A stretch of DNA of 64,000 nucleotides from an uncultured Jannaschia sp. (GTDB taxonomy: Bacteria > Pseudomonadota > Alphaproteobacteria > Rhodobacterales > Rhodobacteraceae): positions 671,250 to 735,249 of the forward strand of contig NZ_CANLTQ010000001.1 of the NCBI RefSeq assembly GCF_947494025.1, given 5' to 3'. Both the position numbers and the translations under genes were made by a program. Shown piece after piece: positions 16,968-27,431 of this stretch (the stretch's first letter is position 1; every line of letters begins with the position of its first letter). A model generated the notes under the pieces. The model was not told the origin of the DNA. It saw only the letters and a program-made list of their open reading frames with translations, and did not search any database.

Positions 16968-17754
16968 GCGGACGCCTTTCGACGAAATGCCCGTAGAGGA
17001 CGGACAGGATGCTGACGCCCAGCAGAAGGAGGATCCATCCCACGACGAGGTTGTAGACGACCGAGATCGTTCCAGGCCCCGCCACCGCGCCTTCCACCGC
17101 CGGCGCGTCACTCAACGAGGCATCGAGGAACGCCGGCACCTGCAGCAGCAGGGATGCCGCGAAGGTCAGGAAGGCCAGCAATACGACGGTGGCCGATTGC
17201 CCCTTGGTCGCGGCCCAAGCCTCGCCGACGGTGATCGGCTTGCCGATTGCCCCGGCCGGCAGGATCAGGCCGAAACGGTAGAAGAGGACGATCGCGACGA
17301 TGAGGGCGAGCGGGAACGCGACCATGGGCAGGATCGCCCCGAGCGCCACCATGATCGCGACGATGACGGCCATGACGATCAGCCCGATCATGATGGAGCG
17401 GCCGAGATAACCCAGCATCCGCCTTCCGTGGATCGGCGGCACGGCGCCGCCGGTATCCTCGCTCAGCAGGACGCGGCGGTGCCAGGCCACCGCGATCCAG
17501 ACGGAGACGGCGACCTGCACCAGCATCAGCAGGACGCTCGCGGCGACGAACCCCTCGGGCAGCGCCGGCGTGTCGGCCCCTTCGACCGTCATGGTCGGGT
17601 CCAGTTCGGCAAGGCTATGATCACCGAAGGCGGAGACGAACCAGAACGAGGCCGCCATCAGGATCAGGTAGGGCACCGCCGAGATCCGCAGCGCCGCTCC
17701 GACATCGTCCAGGATCACGCGGATCGCGCGCATGAAGATCTTCCAGCTCAGCAT
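16960..17754 (-). CDS. Multi-pass membrane protein of unknown function
   Basis: A 264-residue inner-membrane protein with about six hydrophobic segments (near residues 22-45, 70-95, 120-165, 195-215 and 235-258) and little else conserved that I recognise. The ATG at 17754 follows a strong GGAGGGG ribosome-binding site inside a slightly longer open frame starting at 17769. It overlaps the start of ilvA by 8 bp, so the two are probably co-transcribed. No catalytic motif is visible. It is divergent from argG across about 120 bp. Confidence 0.7.
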   Translation of the reverse strand: MLSWKIFMRAIRVILDDVGAALRISAVPYLILMAASFWFVSAFGDHSLAELDPTMTVEGADTPALPEGFVAASVLLMLVQVAVSVWIAVAWHRRVLLSEDTGGAVPPIHGRRMLGYLGRSIMIGLIVMAVIVAIMVALGAILPMVAFPLALIVAIVLFYRFGLILPAGAIGKPITVGEAWAATKGQSATVVLLAFLTFAASLLLQVPAFLDASLSDAPAVEGAVAGPGTISVVYNLVVGWILLLLGVSILSVLYGHFVERRPLD

Positions 17755-17876
17755 CTCGCCCCTCCGCAACTCCGGGCTCTCCTACGCGCCCGCGCGCCAC
17801 CCGGTCAACGCGGGGCGGGCGCCTTGCGAGGCGGGGGGCGATGGCCTAGGCCGTCCGCGACATATCGGAGAGACAG

Positions 17877-19094
17877 ATGGACGCGCCGAAGAAAGTTGTG
17901 CTCGCCTATTCCGGCGGGCTGGACACCTCGATCATCCTGAAATGGCTTCAGACCGAATACGCATGCGAGGTCGTGACCTTCACCGCCGATCTGGGTCAGG
18001 GCGAGGAGCTGGAGCCCGCGCGCGCGAAGGCCGAGATGATGGGCGCGACGTCCATCCATATCGAGGATCTGCGCGAGGAGTTCGTCCGCGACTTCGTGTT
18101 CCCGATGTTCCGTGCCAACGCGCTCTACGAGGGGCTCTACCTCCTCGGCACCTCGATCGCCCGGCCGCTGATCTCCAAGCGCCTCGTCGAGATCGCCGCG
18201 GCGGAGGGGGCGGACGCGGTGGCCCACGGCGCCACCGGCAAGGGCAACGATCAGGTCCGCTTCGAACTCGCCGCCTATGCGCTCAACCCCGACATCAAGG
18301 TGATCGCGCCCTGGCGCCTGTGGGACCTGTCGAGCCGCACGAAGCTTCTCGACTTCGCCGAGAAGAACCAGATCCCCATCGCCAAGGACAAACGCGGCGA
18401 GGCGCCGTTCAGCGTGGACGCGAACCTGCTCCACACCTCGTCCGAGGGCAAGGTGCTCGAGGATCCCGCCGAGGAGGCGCCGGACTACGTCCTGCAGCGG
18501 ATCACCCGCCCGGAGGAGGCGCCCGATGCGCCCGAGCATGTCGAGATCACCTTCGAGCGCGGCGACGCGGTCGCCATCGACGGTGAGGCGATGTCGCCCG
18601 CCACGATCCTCGCACGGCTCAACGAACTGGGCGGCCGTCACGGCGTCGGCATCCTCGACCTCGTGGAGAACCGTTTCGTCGGCATGAAATCCCGCGGCAT
18701 CTACGAGACGCCGGGGGGCACGATCCTTCTGGAGGCCCATCGCGGGATCGAGCAGATCACGCTCGACAGCGGGTCGGGCCATCTGAAAGACTCGCTGATG
18801 CCGCGCTACGCGGAGCTCATCTACAACGGGTTCTGGTTCTCGCCCGAGCGCGAGATGCTGCAGGCCGCGATCGACAAATCGCAGGAGCACGTGTCCGGCA
18901 CGGTCCGCATCAAGCTCTACAAGGGATCGGCCCGCACCGTCGCGCGCTGGTCGGACCACTCGCTCTATTCGGAAGCGCATGTCACCTTCGAGGAGGATGC
19001 CGGCGCCTACGACCAGCGCGACGCGAAGGGTTTCATCCATCTCAACGCCCTGCGTCTGAAGCTCGTGGCGAACCGCAACAAGCGGACGGGATGA
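17877..19094 (+). CDS. argG: Argininosuccinate synthase
   Basis: A 405-residue cytosolic enzyme that joins citrulline and aspartate with ATP in arginine biosynthesis. The N-terminal ATP-pyrophosphatase loop ([16 protein letters not shown]) and the segments [14 protein letters not shown] and [11 protein letters not shown] are characteristic, and the length is normal for the family. A GGAG ribosome-binding site lies just upstream of the ATG. No other arginine genes are nearby, and a hairpin follows the stop, so it appears monocistronic. Confidence 0.97.
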   Translation: MDAPKKVVLAYSGGLDTSIILKWLQTEYACEVVTFTADLGQGEELEPARAKAEMMGATSIHIEDLREEFVRDFVFPMFRANALYEGLYLLGTSIARPLISKRLVEIAAAEGADAVAHGATGKGNDQVRFELAAYALNPDIKVIAPWRLWDLSSRTKLLDFAEKNQIPIAKDKRGEAPFSVDANLLHTSSEGKVLEDPAEEAPDYVLQRITRPEEAPDAPEHVEITFERGDAVAIDGEAMSPATILARLNELGGRHGVGILDLVENRFVGMKSRGIYETPGGTILLEAHRGIEQITLDSGSGHLKDSLMPRYAELIYNGFWFSPEREMLQAAIDKSQEHVSGTVRIKLYKGSARTVARWSDHSLYSEAHVTFEEDAGAYDQRDAKGFIHLNALRLKLVANRNKRTG

Positions 19095-19102
19095 ACGCGG
19101 AC

Positions 19103-19122
19103 GGGGCGCCCGGAGGCGCCCC
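19103..19122 (+). terminator. Hairpin after argG
   Basis: GGGGCGCC-CGGA-GGCGCCCC is a perfect 8 bp stem beginning 8 bases after the argG stop. There is no T-tract, so it is only a possible terminator or 3'-end stabiliser between argG and the convergent CTERM gene. Confidence 0.45.
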
Positions 19123-19146
19123 GCTCGTAACTTCGGATCGGATGGA

Positions 19147-19917
19147 TCAGGCGCGCTTCTTCAGCTTGCGCGCCACGCCGAGCGAACCCAGCGCGGCCCC
19201 CATCAGGAAGATGCCGGCCGGAAGCGGCACGGGCGCCGGGGCGGGTCCGCCCGGCAGGGCATCCACCGTCGTCTCGACGAAGGCACCGGTCGCAATGGGC
19301 AGGAACGCGTTGAAGTTCGTCATCTCGTTCGACGGGTCGATGCTCCCGGCGATCGCGTTCCCGTCGGAATCAAGTTCGGGACCGAACGGAACGGTCATTC
19401 CATGCAGTACCGTCTCGCGATTGACGTAGTCGAAGATGTCGCCGTCGAGCTGGCTTCCCGCGTCGACCGCAAATGTCTGGTCGTAGGAAACGGTGCCGTC
19501 CGCATCGGCGGTCAGACCGGTAAAGGTTTGCAGGATGCCGCCGTAGAAGGGCGCCCCCTCGTTGAGCTCGGTGAAGCCGTCTCCGTCGCTGCCGTTCAGC
19601 ATATCGTTCGGATTGAACACGGGCGGAACGGGCAGAACGCTATCCTGCACGGCGCCGGTCTCGACGTTGCCCTCGAAGCCGTGAACATGGCCCGCATGCT
19701 CGCCGGGCTCGAGCCCGCTGGCCCGGACCTGGACGAACAGCGACCGCATGCCGTCGTCTTCCGGTCCGTTATAGGTCAGATAGACGTTGCCGCTGACACC
19801 GCTCATGTTCAGCGGGGTCAGTTCGGCTGCATAGTAGCTCAGATGCGCCGCGGAAGCTGCCCCGGCAGTCGCCAGAAGGGCAGCGGCCGTGGCCGTCGCG
19901 AATTTTCCGTAAGTCAT
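19147..19917 (-). CDS. CHRD-like secreted protein with VPLPA-CTERM sorting signal
   Basis: A 256-residue exported protein. It has a signal peptide (cleavage after Ala-Ser-Ala near residue 23), a central region resembling a CHRD-type beta domain (VQVRASGLEPGEHAGHVHGF) and a C-terminal sorting tail: VPLPAG, a hydrophobic helix, then a basic end (RKLKKRA). Known VPLPA-CTERM proteins are processed by a dedicated exosortase in Rhodobacterales. No exosortase gene is in this window. The ATG at 19917 is preceded by GGAG. The biological role is unknown. A second CTERM protein lies at 42004-42633. Confidence 0.75.
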   Translation of the reverse strand: MTYGKFATATAAALLATAGAASAAHLSYYAAELTPLNMSGVSGNVYLTYNGPEDDGMRSLFVQVRASGLEPGEHAGHVHGFEGNVETGAVQDSVLPVPPVFNPNDMLNGSDGDGFTELNEGAPFYGGILQTFTGLTADADGTVSYDQTFAVDAGSQLDGDIFDYVNRETVLHGMTVPFGPELDSDGNAIAGSIDPSNEMTNFNAFLPIATGAFVETTVDALPGGPAPAPVPLPAGIFLMGAALGSLGVARKLKKRA

Positions 19918-20116
19918 AGAATTCAGTCTCCCTGTCAAAAAGTCGTCCGCACGCCGACCTCGAACGGTAAGCGCCGTTTATAGTTACGAGAATGGTTAAC
20001 ATGGATCTAGCTCCAAAGTTCCGGTCAACAGGTCTCCGTCGCAAACGGGCGGCACGCATGGACACGCCCGGCGCCCCCTGACACATCCGAACAAACCGAC
20101 GGAGTGATCCGACCCG

Positions 20117-21160
20117 ATGGCGTCCACGCCTCCAACCCGAAACGCCCTGATCCGGATGGCCGTCACCTTCGCCGTCTGCATCATCGGGGTGGTCGTGTTT
20201 CGCGTCCTGTCGCTGCCCCTGCCGTTCCTTCTCGGCCCGCTCTTCGCCTCGCTCGTGGCCGCCCTCCTCGGCGTCCGGCTCGCGGCCTGGGCGCCGGTCA
20301 CGGACACGATGCGCACGATCCTCGGCATCGCGGTCGGCGCATCCTTCACGCCCGCGCTGGTGGCGCAGCTTCCCTCCATGACGCTGTCGCTCACGCTCGC
20401 TCCGCTCTTTCTGCTGGCGGCGGGCGTGGCGGGCTATCCCTATCTGCGTCGCGTCTGCGGCTTCGATCCGCCGACCGCCTTCTACGCGGCGATGCCCGGC
20501 GGGTTGCAGGACATGCTCCTTTTCGGAGAGGAGGCCGGGGGCGACGCGCGGGCGCTGTCGCTGCTGCACGCGACGCGGGTCCTCCTGATCGTGTCGATCG
20601 TTCCGGCGATCCTGACGCTGGCCTTCGGAGTGGACCTGACGCAGATGCCCGGTCAGCCCCTGCGGGACTTCTCCCCGGCGGAGCTCGTCGTGATGGCCGT
20701 GGCCGGCTTGGCCGGTTGGCGCCTGGCCAAGCGGGTCGGCCTTTTCGGCGCATCGATCCTCGGGCCGATGATCCTGACCGCCGCGCTTTCGCTCATGGGC
20801 GTCATCGAGCAGCGTCCGCCGGCGGAGGCGATCCAGGCGGCGCAGTTCTTCATCGGCATGGTCGTGGGCGTGAAGTATTCCGGCATCACCCTGCGCGAAG
20901 TGCGGCGCTTCCTCGTCGCCGGGCTTGGTCACGGCGTCTTGCTCACGATCATCGCCGCCTTCTTCGCGGAGGCGGTCGTGCTGCTCGGCCTCGCGCCGCA
21001 GCTCGATGCCATCCTCGCCTTCTCGCCGGGCGGGCAGGCGGAGATGGCGCTCATGGCGATCGTCGCGGGGGCGGACGTGGCCTACGTGATCACGCACCAC
21101 GTCACCCGCATCGTGATCGTCATCACCTGCGCGCCGCTGGTCTTCCGCCGGTTCCGCTAG
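20117..21160 (+). CDS. AbrB-family (PF05145-type) membrane protein
   Basis: A 347-residue inner-membrane protein with about nine hydrophobic segments in two internal repeats. The two AbrB-duplication motifs appear as PLPFLLGPLFASLVAA near residue 35 and GLFGASILGPMILTAA near residue 210, each followed by glycine-rich helices and the MPGGLQDM and SPGGQAEMAL loops. Family members are often annotated as 'ammonia monooxygenase' or transcriptional regulator in error; they look like transporters of unknown substrate. The gene is flanked by unrelated genes and gives no contextual clue. Confidence 0.8.
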   Translation: MASTPPTRNALIRMAVTFAVCIIGVVVFRVLSLPLPFLLGPLFASLVAALLGVRLAAWAPVTDTMRTILGIAVGASFTPALVAQLPSMTLSLTLAPLFLLAAGVAGYPYLRRVCGFDPPTAFYAAMPGGLQDMLLFGEEAGGDARALSLLHATRVLLIVSIVPAILTLAFGVDLTQMPGQPLRDFSPAELVVMAVAGLAGWRLAKRVGLFGASILGPMILTAALSLMGVIEQRPPAEAIQAAQFFIGMVVGVKYSGITLREVRRFLVAGLGHGVLLTIIAAFFAEAVVLLGLAPQLDAILAFSPGGQAEMALMAIVAGADVAYVITHHVTRIVIVITCAPLVFRRFR

Positions 21161-21247
21161 GGCGCGCGGCGCTCACGCGGGCGCGATGAAACGTCATTGG
21201 CGCGCGCCGCGTTGACGGAACAGACTGCCCCGTCCGCAGGAGATCCC

Positions 21248-21871
21248 ATGACCCCCGTCCGCATTCTCGCCACCGCCGCCCTCGCCCTTCTTCCCGCCAC
21301 CGCGCCGCAGGCCGGCACCGCCACCGTCGCCGGCGGCTGCTTCTGGTGCGTGGAGGCGGATTTCGAATCCGTCGAAGGGGTGGGCGACGTGGTGTCCGGC
21401 TTCGCGGGCGGCACGACGCCCGATCCGGAATACGGCGCGTCGGGCGATCATATCGAAGCGGTGCAGATCCCCTTCGACGAGTCCGTCATCGGTTACCGCG
21501 AGATCCTCGACCTGTTCCTGCGCTCGGTCGATCCGCTCGACGATGGCGGGCAGTTCTGCGACCGCGGCCGCGAATACACGACCGCGATCTTCGTCGACGG
21601 CCCGGAGCAGCGGGCGGCGGCGGAGGCTGCGATCGCCGCGGCCGAGTCCGAGCTTGGGCAGGAGATCGTCACGCCGATCCTGGAGACGGGTGAGTTCTTC
21701 CCGGTGGGCGACTACCATCAGGACTACTACAAGTCCGACGACCGGCTGGCCTTCTCCTCCGTCGGCGTCGCCGTCCCGAAGAAGGTCGCCTACAAGCGCT
21801 ACCGCGAAGGCTGCGGCCGGGACGCGCGGATCCGGCAGGTCTGGGGCGTCGACGCGCCGTTCGTGGACTGA
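21248..21871 (+). CDS. msrA: Peptide-methionine (S)-S-oxide reductase, exported form
   Basis: A 207-residue MsrA with the catalytic cysteine in GGCFWCVEADF and the downstream GDYHQDYY substrate loop. An N-terminal hydrophobic segment ending in PQAGTA looks like a signal peptide, so the enzyme probably repairs oxidised methionine in periplasmic proteins. The resolving cysteine near the C-terminus (REGC) is present. The ATG at 21248 follows AGGAG. The frame is open 17 codons further upstream but without a ribosome-binding site. Confidence 0.93.
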   Translation: MTPVRILATAALALLPATAPQAGTATVAGGCFWCVEADFESVEGVGDVVSGFAGGTTPDPEYGASGDHIEAVQIPFDESVIGYREILDLFLRSVDPLDDGGQFCDRGREYTTAIFVDGPEQRAAAEAAIAAAESELGQEIVTPILETGEFFPVGDYHQDYYKSDDRLAFSSVGVAVPKKVAYKRYREGCGRDARIRQVWGVDAPFVD

Positions 21872-21875
21872 CCTC

Positions 21876-22196
21876 TCAGCGGCGCTTCCATCCGCGCCGC
21901 GTTCCCGGGGTCTTGGAATGGAAGTCGGCCGGGCGCTTGCGGACCCAGGCGACGAACTTCCCGAGCCGGGGATGCGCGCGGAGCTTTTCCGGCGTGTTCC
22001 CGAGCCGCGCCAGCTCCGCCTCCGATGCGCTCGCATGGATCTCGTTGTGACAGACCTGATGGACGAGCACGGTCGGCCCGCCCTTGCCCCCGCGGAGCTT
22101 CGGGACAAGGTGATGCAGGCTCTGCGGCGTGCCCGGCAGGACCGGCCGTTCGCAAAGCGCGCAGACGGGCTGGTCCGGTTCGCGTTCCTCTGACAT
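21876..22196 (-). CDS. HNH endonuclease family protein
   Basis: A 106-residue protein with a compact HNH site: CALC zinc-knuckle cysteines, then LHHLVPKLRGGK, then VCHNEIHA about 20 residues on. Short stand-alone HNH proteins of this type are common in alphaproteobacteria and their targets are unknown. It is convergent with msrA (4 bp gap) and its ATG overlaps the possible start codon of the divergent flavoprotein, so one of the two may start elsewhere. An in-frame start at 22226 would add ten residues (MAGPRSILGG). Confidence 0.75.
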   Translation of the reverse strand: MSEEREPDQPVCALCERPVLPGTPQSLHHLVPKLRGGKGGPTVLVHQVCHNEIHASASEAELARLGNTPEKLRAHPRLGKFVAWVRKRPADFHSKTPGTRRGWKRR

Positions 22197-23349
22197 GCCC
22201 CCCAAGATGGATCGCGGACCTGCCATAGCAATCGTCGGCGCCGGTCCCGCCGGCCTGATGGCGGCGGAAGCGGCCGCCGCGCGCGGCTGCGCCGTCGACG
22301 TCTACGACCACATGCCGTCCCCGGCGCGAAAGCTCCTGATGGCGGGAAAGTCCGGGCTGAACGTCACCAACACCGCTTCGGGTTTCGCGTCGAAGCTCCC
22401 CGATGCGCTCGCCCCCATGATCGCGGCGTTCGGCCCGGCGGAGGTGATCGCCTGGATGGAGGGGCTGGGGCAGCCGGTCTTCACCGGCTCCACGGGGCGG
22501 GTCTTTCCCGAGGCGATGAAGGCGTCGCCGCTGCTCCGGGCCTGGCTCGCGCGGCTCGACGGGCTGGGCGTGCGGCTGCACCGGCGGATGCGCTGGACCG
22601 GCTGGTCGAATGGGGCGCTTCGCTTCGCGGACGGGACCGCGATCCGGCCCGAGGCCACGATCCTCGCGACGGGCGGCGCGTCCTGGCGGCGGCTCGGCTC
22701 GGACGGCCGCTGGGCCGCGCACCTGCCCGGGGCGACGGCGCCCTTCGCGCCGGCGAATGTCGGCTTTCGCGTCGAATGGTCGCCGCATATGGGCCGCCAT
22801 TTCGGTGCGGCGGTGAAGAACGCGGGCCTCCTTGTCGGTGGCGCGACGCATCGGGGCGAGATCACGGTCTCGCGCCACGGGCTGGAGGGTGGCGGGCTCT
22901 ATCCGCTGAGCCCGGCCCTGCGCGACGGCGCGCCGCTCGCGCTCGACCTGAAGCCCGACATGACGCTCGCGCAGGTCCGCGACCGGCTGGCCCGCGGCGG
23001 CCGCGACAGCCTGCCGAACCGGCTTCGCAAGGCGCTGCGTCTCGCGCCGGTGCAGGTCGCGCTCCTGCAGGAGTTCGGCCGCCCGCTTCCCGGCGATCTC
23101 GCGCCCCTCGTCAAGCACCTGCCCGTGCCGCTCGCCGGGCCGCGTCCGCTGGACGAGGCGATCTCGACCGCGGGCGGCCTGCGCTTCGACGCGGTGGACG
23201 ACCGGCTCATGCTCCGCGACCGCCCCGGCACCTTCGCGGCGGGGGAGATGCTCGATTGGGAAGCGCCGACGGGCGGCTGGCTGCTGACGGCCTGCCTCGC
23301 CACCGGGGTCTGGGCGGGCCGGGCAGCGGCGGATTGGGTCGGCCGGTAG
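22195..23349 (+). CDS. TIGR03862/HI0933-type FAD-dependent flavoprotein
   Basis: A protein of about 384 residues with an N-terminal dinucleotide fold (AIVGAGPAGLMAAEAAAARG), the GKSGLNVTN segment and a C-terminal FAD-binding region (GTFAAGEMLDWEAPTGGWLL) characteristic of the HI0933/TIGR03862 flavoproteins. The substrate of this branch is not established. The ATG at 22195 overlaps the divergent HNH gene's start by two bases; a second ATG at 22207 would avoid the overlap. It converges on holA with a 3 bp gap. Confidence 0.82.
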   Translation: MPPKMDRGPAIAIVGAGPAGLMAAEAAAARGCAVDVYDHMPSPARKLLMAGKSGLNVTNTASGFASKLPDALAPMIAAFGPAEVIAWMEGLGQPVFTGSTGRVFPEAMKASPLLRAWLARLDGLGVRLHRRMRWTGWSNGALRFADGTAIRPEATILATGGASWRRLGSDGRWAAHLPGATAPFAPANVGFRVEWSPHMGRHFGAAVKNAGLLVGGATHRGEITVSRHGLEGGGLYPLSPALRDGAPLALDLKPDMTLAQVRDRLARGGRDSLPNRLRKALRLAPVQVALLQEFGRPLPGDLAPLVKHLPVPLAGPRPLDEAISTAGGLRFDAVDDRLMLRDRPGTFAAGEMLDWEAPTGGWLLTACLATGVWAGRAAADWVGR

Positions 23350-23352
23350 CCG

Positions 23353-24351
23353 TCAGCGTTTCGCCATCATCGCGAGCCGGATGAAGGCGCGTTCCGTCAC
23401 CGCCATCTGCGGCGCGCGAGAGGCGGAGCGCAGCGTGAGGTCCGTCTCCATCAGCAGGTCGAGCGCGCGTTCGAGGCGGTCCGCCCCCCAGCCGCGGACC
23501 TGCCGCTCCATCGCGTCGCGGCGGGGGCCGTAGACGGGCGGCCGCAGGTTGCCGACACCGCCGCCCGTCGCGGCGGCATGGAGCTGCTGGAAATGCCGGG
23601 TCGCGAAGATCGCGAGCGTAACGGGCGCAACCCCCTGCCCCGCGAGCCGCTGCATCAGCGGACCGATCGCCTGCACGTGCCCTTCGGCGGCGGCGGCGAT
23701 CACGTCGTCGATGCCCGTCTCCTGCGTGGCCGGCGCCATCAGCGCGACGTCCGGGGCCTCGGCCGTCTCGCCCCCGGAATAGAGCGCGAGCTTGCGCAGC
23801 GTCTGCCGGAAGTCGCCGGGGTCGAGCTCGGTCGCGAGGATGCCCACCGCGCGCCGTGCTTCCGAAGTGAGCTTCAAGCCCTCGGCGGCGATGACGGCGT
23901 CGACCTCCTCCCGGCCGGGCGGGTCGTCGTAGAGGCCGATGGCGGCGGCGCGGCCGTGCCCCTCGAACGCCGCGCGCAGCTTGGAGGACTTCCGCAGCGC
24001 ACCTGCCGTCACGACGAGGGCCGCGTCGCCCGTCGACCATCCCGCCAGCGCGGCGATGACGGGGGGGGCCTGGACCTCGGTCACGCCGTCGACGAACACG
24101 ACGCGCGGACCGGGAAAGAAACCGGAGGCCTTCATCGCGTCGATCACGGCGGCGGGGTCGGCCTTGGCCTCGGCCCCGCCCATCCGGGTGATCCGCATCT
24201 CCGCCTCCGCTTCCGGACCGGCAAGGTTGGCGATGAGCTCCTGCCGCTTGAGCGCGATCTGCATCGCGTCGGCGCCGTAGATGAGCGCCCCCGCCGTTCC
24301 GGGATCGGGCGCCGCGAAAAACTTCGCCGCCGCCGCGCCGCGCAGGTTCAT
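23353..24351 (-). CDS. holA: DNA polymerase III subunit delta
   Basis: A 332-residue clamp-loader subunit matching the delta family in length and layout: an N-terminal domain (YGADAMQIALKRQELIANL), a central region with VFVDGVTEV and a helical C-terminal collar (RQLHA ... RGWGADRLERALDLLMETD). Delta opens the beta sliding clamp on DNA. Its ATG overlaps the end of lptE by 4 bp. The order leuS-lptE-holA is the standard linkage in Gram-negative bacteria and strongly supports the call. Confidence 0.9.
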   Translation of the reverse strand: MNLRGAAAAKFFAAPDPGTAGALIYGADAMQIALKRQELIANLAGPEAEAEMRITRMGGAEAKADPAAVIDAMKASGFFPGPRVVFVDGVTEVQAPPVIAALAGWSTGDAALVVTAGALRKSSKLRAAFEGHGRAAAIGLYDDPPGREEVDAVIAAEGLKLTSEARRAVGILATELDPGDFRQTLRKLALYSGGETAEAPDVALMAPATQETGIDDVIAAAAEGHVQAIGPLMQRLAGQGVAPVTLAIFATRHFQQLHAAATGGGVGNLRPPVYGPRRDAMERQVRGWGADRLERALDLLMETDLTLRSASRAPQMAVTERAFIRLAMMAKR

Positions 24352-24845
24352 CGCGCCAGCGTCGCGGCGTCCGCCAGAAGCCGGGTGATCACCCGGTCCG
24401 CGAGGATCGTCGCCAGCCGCCGCTGCGCGTCGCGCTCCGATTCGAGGGCCGAGATGGTGGAGCCGGTGGCCGCGTAGGAGACGAACGCCGTTTCCTGCCC
24501 TTGAAGCAGGATCGTCTGCGCCTCCAGCGAGGTGAGGGTCCAGTTTATCGTGCCGGACACGGAGAAGCGGGTGATGTTGTTCGACCCGTCGATCGCCAGT
24601 CCCTCCTCATCGGTCGCGATCACGTAGTCGAGACCGTAGCGCGTCTCCGAGGGCCGGCCCAGCCGCTCCTCGAGCTCGCGGACGAAGGCGAAGGAAAGGT
24701 CGGTGTCGGGCTCGGTCGCGCGCACGGCGTTGCGCAGGACGCGCGCCTCGCCCCCCGGTCCGTAGACCGGGGCGAAACCGCAAGCGGCGAGGAGGAAGAA
24801 CCCCGCGAGCGCGAGGCGCCGTGCGGGATGCCTAGACGACCACAT
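24348..24845 (-). CDS. lptE: LPS-assembly lipoprotein LptE
   Basis: A 165-residue outer-membrane lipoprotein. The lipobox ends at Cys22 ([12 protein letters not shown]), and the CGFxPxYG start of the mature chain is a family hallmark. LptE plugs the LptD barrel that inserts lipopolysaccharide into the outer leaflet. The gene overlaps the end of leuS by 14 bp and holA by 4 bp. Overall similarity in this family is low, so the call rests on the lipobox region, size and gene order. Confidence 0.88.
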   Translation of the reverse strand: MWSSRHPARRLALAGFFLLAACGFAPVYGPGGEARVLRNAVRATEPDTDLSFAFVRELEERLGRPSETRYGLDYVIATDEEGLAIDGSNNITRFSVSGTINWTLTSLEAQTILLQGQETAFVSYAATGSTISALESERDAQRRLATILADRVITRLLADAATLAR

Positions 24846-27381
24846 TCACGATCCGCCCCGGCACGACGATCAGCTTCTTCGGCGCGGCCCCGGCGAGGGC
24901 ACGCCGCACCGCCTCGTTCTCGAGGACCAGACGCTCGATCACGGCGTTGTCCATGTCCTTCGCCACGGCGATCTCGGACCGGCGCTTGCCGTTGATCTGG
25001 ATCGGCAGCGTCACCGTGTCGTCCTCCAGCAGGGCGGGATCCGCCTCGGGCCAGGGCGCCTCCAGCACGAAGCCCTGCCCACCCATCATCGACCAGACCT
25101 CCTCGGCCAGATGCGGGGTCATCGGCGCCATGAGCTGCGCCAGCGTCCGCATCGCGTCGCGCCGCGCCTGCCCGCCCGCATCGGAACGGTTGATGGCGTT
25201 CGTGAACTCGTAGAGCTTGGCGACCGCCTTGTTGAAGCCGAACCCCTCGATCCCCTCGGTCACGTCCCGGATCGCGCCGGCGGCGACACGGGCCAGCGTG
25301 GCGTCGTTCTCGTTCGCCACCCGGTCCGCGCGGGCGATGTCCTCCGCGATGCGGTGGACGCGGGCGAGGTGCTTGTGCGCGGCCTCGGCCCCGGCGGCGG
25401 TCCATTCGACGTCGCGCTCGGGCGGGCTGTCCGACAGGACGAACCAGCGCGCGGTGTCGGCGCCGTACTGCGCGATGATCGCCTGCGGATCGACGACGTT
25501 GTTCTTGGACTTCGACATCTTGGCCGAGGGGATCACCTCGACGGGGTGGCCGCCCGCCTTCAGGAACGCCCCGCCGTCGCGTAGCTCCACTTCCTCGGGG
25601 TAGTGGAACCGGTCGCGACCGTCCGCGCCCTTCGTGCGATAGATCGCGTGCGTGACCATCCCTTGCGTGAAGAGCGCGTCGAAAGGCTCCCGCGCGGTGT
25701 CGGGCAGGTGGCCGGTGCGGTTCATCGCGCGGGCGAAGAAGCGCGAATAGAGCAGATGCAGGATCGCGTGCTCCACCCCGCCGATATACTGATCCACGTT
25801 CATCCAGTACGCCGCGTCCTCGGCGACGGTCGGCGTCTCTGCACGGGGTGCGGTGAAGCGGGCGTAGTACCAGGACGAGTCGACGAAGGTGTCCATCGTA
25901 TCCGTCTCCCGCCGGGCGGGCTTGCCACAGGCGGGGCACGCCACATCGCCCCATGTCGGGTGGCGGTCGAGGGGGTTGCCCGGCACGTCGAAGCTCACGT
26001 CGTCGGGCAGGCGGACGGGCAGGTTCTCCTTCCGCTCGGGCACCACGCCGCAGCTCTCGCAATGCACGACGGGGATCGGGCAGCCCCAGTAGCGCTGCCG
26101 GCTCAGCCCCCAGTCGCGGAGGCGGTACTGCACCCGGCTGGTGCCGAACCCCTCGCGTTCGGCCCAGTCGATCGTCGCCTCGATCCCCTCGGCCCCGGTC
26201 GCGCGCGCCACGTCGGCGGGGTTGTCGATGTAGTCGACGATCTCGGATTTCGGCGGGACGTAGGCCTCGGCGCCGATCCCGAAGCCCTCGGCGTCCACCG
26301 GCCGGAACGCCGCCGTGACCGGCAGGTCGTACTTGCGGGCGAAGTCGAGATCGCGCTGGTCGTGGGCGGGGCAGCCGAAGATCGCGCCGGTGCCGTAATC
26401 CATCAGAACGAAGTTCGCGACCCAGACGGGAAGCGTCCCGCCGAGCGGGTTGTCGACCTCGATGCCGGTCTCGTAGCCGCGCTTCGGCGCCGTCTCCAGC
26501 GCCTCCTCGGTGGTGCCGCCCTTGCGGACGTCGGCACAGAACTCGGCCAGAGCGGGATCGTCGGCGGCGAGCGCCTTGGCCAGCGGATGCTCCGGCGCGA
26601 TCGCCACGAAGGACGCGCCGCGCAGCGTGTCGGGACGCGTCGTGTAGACCTCGACCTCGTCGAAGCCCCAGACCGGCGGGTCGAGCGGGAACTCCATCGA
26701 AAGGCCGCGCGACCGCCCGATCCAGTTCTCCTGCATCAGGCGCACCTTGTCGGGCCACTTCCCGAGCCCGTCCAGGCTCTCGAGCAGATCCTCGGCCATG
26801 CCGGAGATGGCGAAGAACCATTGCACGAGCTCGCGCCGCTCCACCTCCGCGCCCGAGCGCCAGCCGCGCCCGTCGATCACCTGCTCGTTGGCGAGCACGG
26901 TCATGTCGACCGGATCCCAGTTCACCGTGGCCGACTTGCGATAGACCAGCCCCGCCTCCAGCATGTCGAGGAACAGCGCCTGCTGCTGGCCGTAATATTC
27001 GGGGTCGCAGGTGGCGAATTCGCGGCTCCAGTCGATCGACAGGCCGAGCGGCTTCATCTGGCCACGCATCGTGTCGATGTTGGCGTAGGTCCAGTCCTTC
27101 GGATGTCCTCCACTCGCCATCGCGGCGTTCTCCGCCGGCATGCCGAACGCGTCCCAGCCCATCGGGTGCAGCACGTTGAAGCCCCGCGCCATCCGGTAGC
27201 GCGCCACGACGTCGCCCATCGTGTAGTTGCGGACATGCCCGATATGGATGCGTCCCGACGGATAGGGGAACATCTCGAGGACGTAGTATTTCGGGCGGTC
27301 GTCGCGCGTCGCCTCGAAGACGCGGGCCTCCGTCCAGGCGTCCTGCCATCTCGCCTCGATCGACGCGGTGTCGTAGCTCAT
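24832..27381 (-). CDS. leuS: Leucyl-tRNA synthetase
   Basis: An 849-residue class I aminoacyl-tRNA synthetase. The HIGH motif is in [19 protein letters not shown] near residue 40 and the KMSKS loop in [16 protein letters not shown] zinc-type CESC/CPACG knuckle is present in the middle, and the CP1 editing domain with the [20 protein letters not shown] segment is complete. The start at [13 protein letters not shown] fits the family; the frame is open far upstream but crosses the DUF3576 gene. It lies 50 bp downstream of DUF3576 and is coupled to lptE. Confidence 0.97.
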   Translation of the reverse strand: MSYDTASIEARWQDAWTEARVFEATRDDRPKYYVLEMFPYPSGRIHIGHVRNYTMGDVVARYRMARGFNVLHPMGWDAFGMPAENAAMASGGHPKDWTYANIDTMRGQMKPLGLSIDWSREFATCDPEYYGQQQALFLDMLEAGLVYRKSATVNWDPVDMTVLANEQVIDGRGWRSGAEVERRELVQWFFAISGMAEDLLESLDGLGKWPDKVRLMQENWIGRSRGLSMEFPLDPPVWGFDEVEVYTTRPDTLRGASFVAIAPEHPLAKALAADDPALAEFCADVRKGGTTEEALETAPKRGYETGIEVDNPLGGTLPVWVANFVLMDYGTGAIFGCPAHDQRDLDFARKYDLPVTAAFRPVDAEGFGIGAEAYVPPKSEIVDYIDNPADVARATGAEGIEATIDWAEREGFGTSRVQYRLRDWGLSRQRYWGCPIPVVHCESCGVVPERKENLPVRLPDDVSFDVPGNPLDRHPTWGDVACPACGKPARRETDTMDTFVDSSWYYARFTAPRAETPTVAEDAAYWMNVDQYIGGVEHAILHLLYSRFFARAMNRTGHLPDTAREPFDALFTQGMVTHAIYRTKGADGRDRFHYPEEVELRDGGAFLKAGGHPVEVIPSAKMSKSKNNVVDPQAIIAQYGADTARWFVLSDSPPERDVEWTAAGAEAAHKHLARVHRIAEDIARADRVANENDATLARVAAGAIRDVTEGIEGFGFNKAVAKLYEFTNAINRSDAGGQARRDAMRTLAQLMAPMTPHLAEEVWSMMGGQGFVLEAPWPEADPALLEDDTVTLPIQINGKRRSEIAVAKDMDNAVIERLVLENEAVRRALAGAAPKKLIVVPGRIVNVVV

Positions 27382-27431
27382 GTCGGAATGCCCCGTCGGG
27401 CCGCGCGCCCCGGGGCACGCGGGCTTGGATG